Of a stretch of 10,769 nucleotides of DNA, positions 1-6,120 are shown in pieces (position 1 is the first letter of the stretch; every line of letters begins with the position of its first letter). The DNA lies in NCBI GenBank assembly GCA_030616025.1, contig JAUWYD010000016.1, forward strand, positions 1 through 10,769, read 5' to 3'. The notes beneath the pieces were generated by a model. It was not told where the DNA came from and did not search any database. It saw only the letters and a list, made by a program, of their open reading frames with translations. Made by a program: the position numbers and the translations under genes. This DNA is from Chloroflexota bacterium. Lineage in GTDB: Bacteria; Chloroflexota; Anaerolineae; UBA7937; B3-Chlor.

Positions 1-227
1 ACGAAGCGGACAACAGGGATAGGGTTGATTCCTGGCAGGAGATGGTCACCGTCAACTTGGCCTGCCACGGGGCAGTACAGGCTGGACAGACACTCTCCAT
101 GCAGCAGATGCGAGACTTGGTGCGGCAGCTGGAAGAGACAAAACTGCCTCGTACTTGTCCTCATGGACGCCCTACCATCCTCCACGTGAGCGCTGAGCAG
201 CTACAGCGAGAGTTTGGCAGAAAGTAG
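1..227 (+). CDS. mutL: DNA mismatch repair protein MutL, C-terminal fragment
   Basis: This is the last 74 codons of a gene that enters from the left edge; the frame is open from base 3 and ends with TAG at 225-227. The fragment (numbered from base 3) carries the C-terminal signatures of endonuclease-type MutL: an ACHGAVQAG stretch at about residues 20-28, the metal-site motif CPHGRP at 52-57, and a terminal FGR (F-x-R) at 71-73. In the family these belong to the dimerisation/endonuclease domain that nicks the error-containing strand in bacteria without MutH. The first motif is usually written ACR; here the third residue is His. An internal ATG at 42 is not a start, because homology continues upstream of it. 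Family assignment is secure; the rest of the protein is not visible. Confidence 0.88.
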   Translation, partial: EADNRDRVDSWQEMVTVNLACHGAVQAGQTLSMQQMRDLVRQLEETKLPRTCPHGRPTILHVSAEQLQREFGRK

Positions 228-235
228 TGTGAAAC

Positions 236-240
236 GGAGG
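236..240 (+). promoter_or_regulatory. Ribosome binding site fixing the TTG start of the lipoprotein gene
   Basis: A GGAGG sits 8 nt upstream of the TTG at 249-251. This ideal spacing supports the non-ATG start, and the resulting N-terminus is a proper lipoprotein signal peptide. Confidence 0.75.
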
Positions 241-248
241 TACAAGCT

Positions 249-1499
249 TTGAGCAAGCGTCGGGCATTGTGTTCACTGGCGGGAACGTGGCTGCTATTTG
301 TGGTTCTCATCGTTGGCTGCGCGGGAGGGACACCACTGGTCTATGATGTGGATGTCCAGCCGCGGGTCATTTCGCCCAACGCCGACGGTGTGGACGATGT
401 GGCCAGGATTACTTACAAGATTTCTAGTCAGTGTCGGCTATATATCTACTTCGTCGATGCCCAAGGGAGGGAATACCGCTTTCGGGACGGCAATCGTCGC
501 TCTCCGGGGGAATACGAGGCCCTTTTCGGGGGTGCCATCGAGGGTCAGGTGCTGCCAGACGGTCAATACACCTGGGTGGTCGAGGCCGCTGGTGATGCCT
601 CGGGGCGGACTGAGAGGGCTGAGGGCCAACTAATAGTGACAGATGCCGACAGTTCTGGATCCGAGCTTCAGGATTTCACCGTCTTTCCACAGGTTTTTAC
701 CCCTAACCAGGATGGCATAAACGACCGCATAGCCATCAGTTTTCGTCTTGTGGAGCAGGCTGAGGTGGAGGTCTATCTTCGAGATGAGGAGGGTGACCGG
801 TATCCTGTTGGACTGCCCAAGACGAGGTGGGGCGAGGAACAGTTTGACCTGGAAGAGAGCCCCAGCAAGGTGGCCTTAGAGCCGGGTCTGTGGGAGTACG
901 ACTACGATGGAGGGATCGATCTTGGGGCTTCGCCACCGCCAGACGGCGAATACACCGTCGTGGCTGTCGCGATTGACCCGGCCGGCAACCTTGTGGTGAA
1001 GGAGGTGCCTCTGATCATCGAAGATGGAGGGCTTCCGTTGGGTGAGATCCAAACAGTGGAGTTCTATCCCACGGTAGTCCCCTTGGGCGGCACCCTCCAC
1101 CTTACGGTCACGGTAGAGAACGTCGGGGGAGTGGCCATCCGTACCAAGGGCCCCGCCTCGGGCACTACCTACACCAGCAGAGAGAATTTCAACACTCTGG
1201 GGTTCTACGAGGAGCCCGGGATATTCAGGGTGGGCGTTGATTTCGAGGGCAATACGGACGGGCGGCCCTATACGTATCGCTGGCAGCTGGGGAGTGACGA
1301 GGATCTGGAGGAGAGAATAGTCGACGGTCAGAGACATCTGTATCTGCTTCCCGGTCAACGCGCCACTGTTGTGGGCCACATCACGATCATCGACGAACCG
1401 CCGAAATTCAACCCCTACTATTGGGCAGGCCTCGTTCACGAGCAGGTGCGCATAGTCAATGATCGTCAAGACCCTACCGAGATCTCGATTGGCTTCTGA
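249..1499 (+). CDS. Secreted lipoprotein with two FlgD-Ig-like domains
   Basis: The 416-residue product starts with a lipoprotein signal peptide: positive MSKRR, a hydrophobic core at about 11-22 and a lipobox ending IVGC with the lipidated Cys at 24. Two beta-rich modules follow. Each opens with an Asp/Asn-rich loop, SPNADGVDD at 42-50 and TPNQDGIND at 151-159, and closes with a PDGQYTW or PDGEYTV strand (103-109, 231-237). That pattern is the FlgD Ig-like fold found in many surface proteins. The third part, about 267-416, begins like a CARDB-type domain (LTVTVENVGG at 284-293), but I cannot assign it. There are no catalytic motifs, so a structural or binding role on the outer face of the membrane is inferred. 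Its start lies 21 nt after mutL and its stop lies just before a glycosyltransferase gene. The exact function is unknown. Confidence 0.82.
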   Translation: MSKRRALCSLAGTWLLFVVLIVGCAGGTPLVYDVDVQPRVISPNADGVDDVARITYKISSQCRLYIYFVDAQGREYRFRDGNRRSPGEYEALFGGAIEGQVLPDGQYTWVVEAAGDASGRTERAEGQLIVTDADSSGSELQDFTVFPQVFTPNQDGINDRIAISFRLVEQAEVEVYLRDEEGDRYPVGLPKTRWGEEQFDLEESPSKVALEPGLWEYDYDGGIDLGASPPPDGEYTVVAVAIDPAGNLVVKEVPLIIEDGGLPLGEIQTVEFYPTVVPLGGTLHLTVTVENVGGVAIRTKGPASGTTYTSRENFNTLGFYEEPGIFRVGVDFEGNTDGRPYTYRWQLGSDEDLEERIVDGQRHLYLLPGQRATVVGHITIIDEPPKFNPYYWAGLVHEQVRIVNDRQDPTEISIGF

Positions 1500-1516
1500 G
1501 AGTGCCGCGCCACCAA

Positions 1517-2437
1517 ATGGACCTTTCCGTTATCATCGTCAACTACAACACTAGAGAGCTATTGCGCGGGTGCCTGAGCTCAGTCCTCTCGACCTTGAGT
1601 TCCCCGTTGAATTACGAGGTGATTGTGGTTGACAATGCCTCAGCAGATGGCAGCACTGCCATGGTGCAAGATTCTTTTCCCCAGGCGCGTGTTATCGTCA
1701 ACGAAGAAAACCGTGGTTTTGCCGCTGCCAACAACCAGGCCATGGGACAGAGCATCGGACGGCACGTGATGCTTCTTAACCCTGACACGGTGGTCACAGA
1801 GGGGGCCCTGGAAGGCATGGTGAGGTTTTTGGAAGAACATGCTGAGGCGGGAGTAGTTGGACCCAAGCTTCTCTTTCCAGATGGGCGTTTTCAACACTCG
1901 GCTTTCACTTTTCCCACCTTGCCCATGATCTTCTTTGACTTCTTCCCCATCAATCATCGACTCACAAGTTCCCGCCTGAATGGTCGCTACCCCCGCGCTC
2001 TGTACGACGCTGGGGACCCTTTCCCGATTGATCATCCTTTGGGAGCGGGATTGATGGTGCGACGAAGGGTCATCGAAGAGGTTGGTATGCTTGACGAGGA
2101 TTTCTTCATGTACTGTGAAGAGATTGATTGGTGTCTACGCACGAAGAGTGCACGATGGCAGATCTTCTGCTTCCCCTGCGCTGAGATCGTTCACTACGTA
2201 GGTCAGAGCGCCAAGCAGTTTCAGAGCCGGATGTTCGTGGAACTGCACAAGAGCCGGTATCGGCTCTACGAGAAGCATTACAGCCGGTCCTTTGCGAGGG
2301 TGGCTCGCTGGCTTGTTCTCTTGGGCCTGACATACCGAGGCCTGCGGGATCGTTGGGCCTTATGGCGAGGTCGCCTGAATCGGGGCGCATTGGAGGACCG
2401 TTTGGACGCATATCGTCAGGTTCGGTTGCTATCGTGA
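1517..2437 (+). CDS. Glycosyltransferase family 2 (rhamnosyltransferase-like)
   Basis: A GT-A fold glycosyltransferase of 306 residues from the ATG at 1517. The N-terminus MDLSVIIVNYNT is the usual family-2 opening strand. VVDNASADGS (about 37-46) binds the nucleotide, NPD at 88-90 replaces the DxD metal motif as in the WbbL/rhamnosyltransferase branch, and a GAGLMVRR / FFMYCEEIDW block (about 176-205) holds the probable catalytic acidic residues. His226 lies in the conserved IVH segment. A GTG at 1502, 2 nt after the lipoprotein stop, would add five residues; neither start has a strong Shine-Dalgarno, and I prefer the ATG because homologues usually begin there. No transmembrane segment is clear, so a cytoplasmic or membrane-peripheral enzyme adding a sugar to a cell-surface glycan is inferred. 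Donor and acceptor cannot be read from the sequence. Confidence 0.88.
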   Translation: MDLSVIIVNYNTRELLRGCLSSVLSTLSSPLNYEVIVVDNASADGSTAMVQDSFPQARVIVNEENRGFAAANNQAMGQSIGRHVMLLNPDTVVTEGALEGMVRFLEEHAEAGVVGPKLLFPDGRFQHSAFTFPTLPMIFFDFFPINHRLTSSRLNGRYPRALYDAGDPFPIDHPLGAGLMVRRRVIEEVGMLDEDFFMYCEEIDWCLRTKSARWQIFCFPCAEIVHYVGQSAKQFQSRMFVELHKSRYRLYEKHYSRSFARVARWLVLLGLTYRGLRDRWALWRGRLNRGALEDRLDAYRQVRLLS

Positions 2438-2492
2438 CATCACTTGGCTGAACACCTCACGCTGCTGCTCTGTCCACGAGGGAAGGGAACTG

Positions 2493-3239
2493 ATGGCGGA
2501 GATATCTGTCGTGGTTCTCACCAGGAACGAGGAAAGGAACATCGGGGATTGCCTGGAGACTCTGCAATGGGCGGACGAGCTACTCGTTCTCGACTCCTTC
2601 AGCGACGATGCGACTGCGGAGATCGCTCGGAGCAAGGGGGCGGAGGTCCGTCAACAGTCCTTCGTGAACTACTCAGCTCAGAGGAACGCGGCTTTGCGAT
2701 TGGCGACCAAGGAATGGGTGTTCTTCGTTGATGCTGACGAACGGGTCACTCCCGAACTGGCGGAGGAGGCACGGCGTGTCGTAGAGCAAGCGGGTGTTGA
2801 TGGCTGGTGGGTGCCAAGAAGGAACCACATATTTGGCAAATGGATCCGGCATGCCGGCTGGTTTCCCGACCAGCAACTACGCCTCTTGCGGCGAGGTAGA
2901 GCACGCTACGATGAGCAGCGTGCGGTGCACGAGTCGGCTCAGTTAGGCGGTGAGGCGGGTCACCTCCAAAGTCCGCTGATTCATTACAACTATGACTCGG
3001 TGCGAGACTTCAGGGTCAGGCAGGGCCGATACACTGATCTCGAAGCCCGCATGCTATTCGAGAGCGGTCATCGCGCCAGGCCCCACAACTTCATCCTTCA
3101 ACCCTTGCGTCAATTCCGTTGGCGGTATCTCACGTTGCAGGGGTACAAGGACGGCTGGCGAGGACTCCTTCTCAGTTTGCTGATGGCCTACTACGAGATG
3201 GTGAGATACCGGAAGCTCTGGCGTCTGCAAAGAGCCTAA
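2493..3239 (+). CDS. Glycosyltransferase family 2 (WaaE/KdtX-like)
   Basis: The product has 248 residues and a second, distinct family-2 glycosyltransferase fold. It opens ISVVVLTRNEERNIGDCLE, with LVLDSFSDDAT at about 31-41, a clear DxD metal motif FVDADE at 78-83, and the RRNHIFGKWIRHAGWFPD block (109-126) followed by RAVHES (143-148), an arrangement typical of the WaaE/KdtX-like branch that adds hexoses to lipopolysaccharide core or related glycans. The C-terminal stretch (about 200-248) is basic and aromatic and probably membrane-associated. The ATG at 2493 is preceded by a purine-rich GAGGGAAGGGAAC, a plausible ribosome binding site. It lies 55 nt after the previous glycosyltransferase gene and ends 4 nt from the convergent phosphatase gene. 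If the host lacks an outer membrane, its acceptor would be an exopolysaccharide, glycolipid or glycoprotein. Confidence 0.88.
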   Translation: MAEISVVVLTRNEERNIGDCLETLQWADELLVLDSFSDDATAEIARSKGAEVRQQSFVNYSAQRNAALRLATKEWVFFVDADERVTPELAEEARRVVEQAGVDGWWVPRRNHIFGKWIRHAGWFPDQQLRLLRRGRARYDEQRAVHESAQLGGEAGHLQSPLIHYNYDSVRDFRVRQGRYTDLEARMLFESGHRARPHNFILQPLRQFRWRYLTLQGYKDGWRGLLLSLLMAYYEMVRYRKLWRLQRA

Positions 3240-3243
3240 GTGT

Positions 3244-3729
3244 TCAGCTGGTGTCGCCTCCTGTGAGTTGCAGAATACGTGAGTACCCTTCATGAAGTAA
3301 CTGCTTGATTTCCTGGGCGCGTTCCCGGTGAAGGTCCAACGAGTCGCTGCCAGAAGGGTCAACCACGTCATGGCTCTTGTCCGCCATCTCGCTGAGAAGC
3401 CAGACCTTCTCTTCGGCTTGAGGAAATTCCACCGCCAATGCTTCCCTGTGATCGTGGGTCATGACGATGATCAGGCTTGCTTGATCCATGTCCTGAGAAG
3501 TCAGATGATGCGTGCGGTGAGCCCTGATGTCAAGGCCCAGTTCCTCCATGGCCTGAAGGGTGAGAGGGGAAGCGCTCAACCCATCCCGGGTCCAAGTTCC
3601 AGCGGAGCGCACTTGGTACAGCTCATCCTTGCTGTTCCCCTGCAACAAGTCCTTCAGTATCGCCGCTGCCATGGGAGACCGGCAGAAATTGCCCGTGCAA
3701 ACGAACAGGATCCTAGCTGCCATCCTCAC
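3244..3729 (-). CDS. Low-molecular-weight protein tyrosine phosphatase family protein
   Basis: The 161-residue protein matches the family's usual size. The P-loop CTGNFCRS lies at 11-18, giving the C-x5-R signature with nucleophile Cys11 and phosphate-binding Arg17. The general acid is expected at Asp124 in VVDPSG. Known members dephosphorylate Tyr-P, or Arg-P in YwlE-like enzymes, on cytosolic or membrane kinases and other proteins. Residue 15, which helps set Tyr versus Arg preference, is Phe, so a tyrosine phosphatase is the likelier reading. The GTG start overlaps the hpf stop as GTGA and has GGAG 5 nt upstream; an ATG two codons later (3723) is an alternative. It is the last gene of the minus-strand run, and translational coupling to hpf is likely. 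Substrates are unknown. Confidence 0.88.
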   Translation of the reverse strand: MRMAARILFVCTGNFCRSPMAAAILKDLLQGNSKDELYQVRSAGTWTRDGLSASPLTLQAMEELGLDIRAHRTHHLTSQDMDQASLIIVMTHDHREALAVEFPQAEEKVWLLSEMADKSHDVVDPSGSDSLDLHRERAQEIKQLLHEGYSRILQLTGGDTS

Positions 3730-4268
3730 GCTAGCTCCGGCTCGATGAGACCGTAGTTGCCATCCCAGCGCCTATAGATGATGTTCAGTTCCCCAGTGCT
3801 GGCGCTGAGGAAGAGAAAGAAGTCGTGACCCAGAAGCTCCATTTGCTCCGCAGCCTCCTCTTCATCCATAGGAAGAACGACGAAACGCTTGCTCCTGACA
3901 ATCTGCCTTGGCGCTTCCTCCTCGTACTCCTCGATGGGTGGTTGGAGTTCTCCTCGTTGCGCGCGCCCTCGCCCACGCCTTCTCGTCTTATAGCGTATGA
4001 TTTGGCGATACATCTTGTCCATTACGGCGTCGAAGGCTGTGAACACGTCTGCCGCCCGTTCTTCAGCGCGCAAGATGGTGCCCCTTACCCGGACGGTAAG
4101 CTGCGCTATGTGCCGATCTTCCGCGCTCTTCGCGCTCTGGCGAGTTAGTTCCAGCGACGCGTCATCAATACCACGCAGATACCGATCTAGCCTGCCTGCC
4201 TTCTTGTCAACGTACTCACGTATTCTGTCGCTTATCTCCATGTTCTTGCCAGTTATAGTCAGCTCCAT
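3726..4268 (-). CDS. hpf: Ribosome hibernation promoting factor, long form
   Basis: The 180-residue protein has both parts of long HPF. The N-terminal S30AE/RaiA domain (1 to about 95) begins MELTITGKNMEIS and binds the 30S decoding region. A basic then acidic linker follows (about 96-122, RRRGRGRAQRG then EEYEEE). The C-terminal domain (about 123-180) contains IVRSKRFVVLPMDEEEA and NIIYRRWDGNYGLIEP, which in the family dimerises and pairs two 70S ribosomes into inactive 100S particles. The frame stays open upstream to 4430, but that extension is antisense-like sequence inside comF with no homology. The ATG at 4268 has GGAGG 8 nt upstream and matches the family N-terminus. The gene lies 31 nt after comF, and its TGA overlaps the start of the phosphatase gene. 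The role is ribosome storage in stationary phase or starvation. Confidence 0.93.
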   Translation of the reverse strand: MELTITGKNMEISDRIREYVDKKAGRLDRYLRGIDDASLELTRQSAKSAEDRHIAQLTVRVRGTILRAEERAADVFTAFDAVMDKMYRQIIRYKTRRRGRGRAQRGELQPPIEEYEEEAPRQIVRSKRFVVLPMDEEEAAEQMELLGHDFFLFLSASTGELNIIYRRWDGNYGLIEPELA

Positions 4269-4276
4269 ATCCTGAT

Positions 4277-4281
4277 CCTCC
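4277..4281 (-). promoter_or_regulatory. Ribosome binding site fixing the hpf start
   Basis: A GGAGG on the minus strand lies 8 nt from the ATG at 4268. It decides between the short 180-residue product and a 54-residue longer reading that runs into comF. Confidence 0.75.
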
Positions 4282-4299
4282 GTCTCAGATGATCCGTTT

Positions 4300-5070
4300 T
4301 CAGGGTTGGTGCCACCTTTCCCGGGCCAGTACGAGCCCCCACACCAGGCGGACGCCGACTCGTCGCAAAGCGACACTGCAGGACTCCAGCGTGGCTCCTG
4401 TGGTACAGACGTCATCCACGAGCAGGACACTGCGTCCCTTCAGGCCACTCTGAGTGCAGTCGAAGGCTCTCTTTACATTCTCTCGTCTCTCGAGGGCGTT
4501 CAAGCCCACCTGAGGGATGGTGCTCTTGACCCGGATAAGGATATTGTCCATCAAGGGAATGTCAAGCGCCTTGTGTATCTCGTTGGCCACGAGGGCCGCT
4601 TGATTATAGCCCCGCTCTTTGAGGCGCTGGCGATGAAGAGGCACAGGGACGATGACGTCTGCGGGCAAGTGATTCTGCGCCAGGTATTCGCTTGCGAGTT
4701 GGCCTAGTGGAGCGGCCAAAGGACGCATGTTCGAGTACTTGAAACGATGAATTGCCGTTCTCAGCGTCCCCTCAAGGTAGGCCACGGCGCGTATCCCGTG
4801 GATCTGCAGCGGAGTTCTTCGGCACGAGGGGCAGAGGCGAGGTGCTGAAGTTGCCTGCCCACACATGGGACACAGCGGCGGCCGGATGAACTCAATTTCA
4901 TCCTGGCATGCGGAGCATATCAAGCCGCCACTCCGGTGACAGCTGACGCAGCGAGACGGGAAAAGCAGGTTCAGTAGACCTTCAGTCGTTGCCTGCCAGC
5001 TCCGTCGTAGATCCAAGGACGTGCTCCATGGGGCTGGCCGCCTAGGGAAGTCTGCGGGTAGCTCCACCAT
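4300..5070 (-). CDS. comF: ComF family protein (phosphoribosyltransferase-like, competence-associated)
   Basis: The 256-residue product (from the ATG at 5070) has an N-terminal zinc-binding region with Cys pairs at 41/44, 52/55, 67/70 and 80/83, and a type I phosphoribosyltransferase domain. In the latter, VPVPLHRQRLKERGYNQA at about 141-158 and the PRPP loop VLLVDDVCTTGAT at 215-227 are both intact. ComF proteins are needed for natural transformation in Firmicutes and proteobacteria and act in the cytoplasm on incoming single-stranded DNA with the ComFA and DprA machinery; an enzymatic substrate is not established. A TTG at 5094 would add eight residues, but the ATG has AGAGG 9 nt upstream. 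The gene follows tadC by 74 nt with no visible terminator, so co-transcription with the pilus genes is plausible and would fit pilus-aided DNA uptake, although this is inference. Confidence 0.9.
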   Translation of the reverse strand: MVELPADFPRRPAPWSTSLDLRRSWQATTEGLLNLLFPSRCVSCHRSGGLICSACQDEIEFIRPPLCPMCGQATSAPRLCPSCRRTPLQIHGIRAVAYLEGTLRTAIHRFKYSNMRPLAAPLGQLASEYLAQNHLPADVIVPVPLHRQRLKERGYNQAALVANEIHKALDIPLMDNILIRVKSTIPQVGLNALERRENVKRAFDCTQSGLKGRSVLLVDDVCTTGATLESCSVALRRVGVRLVWGLVLARERWHQP

Positions 5071-5144
5071 CTCTCCCGACCTCTGCGAGGGCAAATCGGC
5101 CGGATTCTTCTTCCGAGCGAAGGAGCGAGTTCGGGCAGGCGCCT

Positions 5145-6083
5145 CTAGAAGCCCCCCCCAGAGAATGCGTTCAGAAGCGTCGGTAGAGATGGCCCTAGCA
5201 GAACAACAAAGAGGGCCGGAAAGATCAAGAAGACCAAAGGTATCATCATCTTGACGGGGGCCGTGTGGGCCAGTTCCTCTGCTCTCTGGCGGCGCCTGAT
5301 GCGCATCTGCTCAGACTGGATGTGCAACACTCTGGCGAGGCTCACACCCAGCTGATCCGCCTGGACTATGGCGGCCACGAAGCTGGTGAGCTCGGGAACC
5401 TCGGCTCGCTTGGCCATCGATCGGAGCGCCATTCGCCGCAGGGTCCCCATCTGAATCTCAACGAGAACGCGCGTAAAGGCGCTGCTCAGCTCATTGTCCC
5501 ACTTTTCGGTCACCTTGGCCATGGCAGCATCGAAGCCCAAGCCAGCTTCGACGCTGATGGTCAGAAGATCCAAAGCATCAGGCAGCGCCTTCAGAATGTT
5601 TGCCTTCCGGTTGCGAATCCTCATAGTTAGCCACATAGTGGGTAGGAAGTAACCGAAGGCGGCTGCGATGGCCGTGACCAGAATCTGGTTCCGCAACGGG
5701 GAGCGGGAAACGAACGCCAAAGCCAGACCGAGCACTGCGCAAAGGACCGCTGCGACCAGTCTGAGTCCCGTGAACTCAACGGGTGACCAACCGTAGGGGT
5801 TGCCGGCCAAGTCCAGATTGTGCTGGATGTTCTCTATGTTTCTCCGAGGAGCGAGGCGAGCGAAGATGTTGGCAATCATCCGCAACGTGGGTTTGATCAC
5901 CCGCTCCAAGAAGGGTTCCGCCAGCTCGATTGCTTCCAAAGTCATGATGTCCCGTGTGCCGAACTCACCCAGACGCTCCTCCACGACGTCAGGTCGCCGT
6001 CGGGTCGCCAAGCCCACGAAGACAATGATTATGCTTCCTCCAATGCCCAGAGCGATCAACAGGGGCAACGCATTGCCTGGCAT
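5145..6083 (-). CDS. tadC: Type II secretion F domain protein TadC (Tad/Flp pilus platform)
   Basis: The product has 312 residues. The predicted membrane segments are at about 7-26, 107-126, 133-153 and 276-300. The GspF/T2SSF domain spans about 166-293 and starts with LPDALDLLTISVEAGLGFDAAM, the usual TadC signature of an acidic residue followed by a glycine-rich helix turn. TadB and TadC form the inner-membrane platform on which the CpaF/TadA ATPase acts to insert or remove pilin subunits. The ATG at 6083 is preceded by two Shine-Dalgarno-like stretches (6084-6090 and 6093-6098). It starts 37 nt after the tadB stop. The C-terminus ends SGGGF, encoded through a run of eight G residues just before the TAG; see the separate entry. 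Family call is strong, and TadC versus TadB rests on gene order and the LPDALD motif. Confidence 0.9.
   Translation of the reverse strand: MPGNALPLLIALGIGGSIIIVFVGLATRRRPDVVEERLGEFGTRDIMTLEAIELAEPFLERVIKPTLRMIANIFARLAPRRNIENIQHNLDLAGNPYGWSPVEFTGLRLVAAVLCAVLGLALAFVSRSPLRNQILVTAIAAAFGYFLPTMWLTMRIRNRKANILKALPDALDLLTISVEAGLGFDAAMAKVTEKWDNELSSAFTRVLVEIQMGTLRRMALRSMAKRAEVPELTSFVAAIVQADQLGVSLARVLHIQSEQMRIRRRQRAEELAHTAPVKMMIPLVFLIFPALFVVLLGPSLPTLLNAFSGGGF
5152..5159 (-). other. Run of eight G residues at the 3' end of tadC
   Basis: The coding strand reads TCT followed by eight G, then CTTCTAG, placing the run two codons before the tadC stop. It contains a G-GGG-GGG slippery heptamer. The -1 frame entered from it has no stop between 5151 and the comF start codons, so slippage or a one-base insertion would join tadC to comF. 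It may equally be a chance run or an assembly error. Confidence 0.6.
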
Positions 6084-6120
6084 CTCCTCCGTCTCCTCAG
6101 ATGTTCCAGAATCGCAAGGC

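Noticed and set aside
876..1469. Open frame of 197 codons on the minus strand opposite the lipoprotein gene
   Set aside because: No recognisable motifs, no ribosome binding site, and the plus-strand frame has a signal peptide and domain repeats; it is a codon-bias shadow.
2444..2731. 95-codon plus-strand frame overlapping the start of the second glycosyltransferase
   Set aside because: Out of frame with the clear glycosyltransferase, Gly/Arg-rich and low in hydrophobic residues.
3225..3273. Possible bidirectional terminator at the convergent junction (CTGCAA at 3225-3230 with TTGCAG at 3268-3273)
   Set aside because: Only 6 bp of stem with a 37-nt loop and no flanking T-runs; not convincing.
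4269..4430. 54-residue N-terminal extension of hpf
   Set aside because: The extension overlaps the comF 3' end, has no S30AE homology and reads as random Trp/Ser/Cys-rich sequence. The ATG at 4268 has an ideal GGAGG and the family N-terminus.
5071..5144. Possible terminator or hairpin between tadC and comF (repeated GAGCGA / GAGCGAG)
   Set aside because: The repeats are direct, not inverted, so they do not form a stem.
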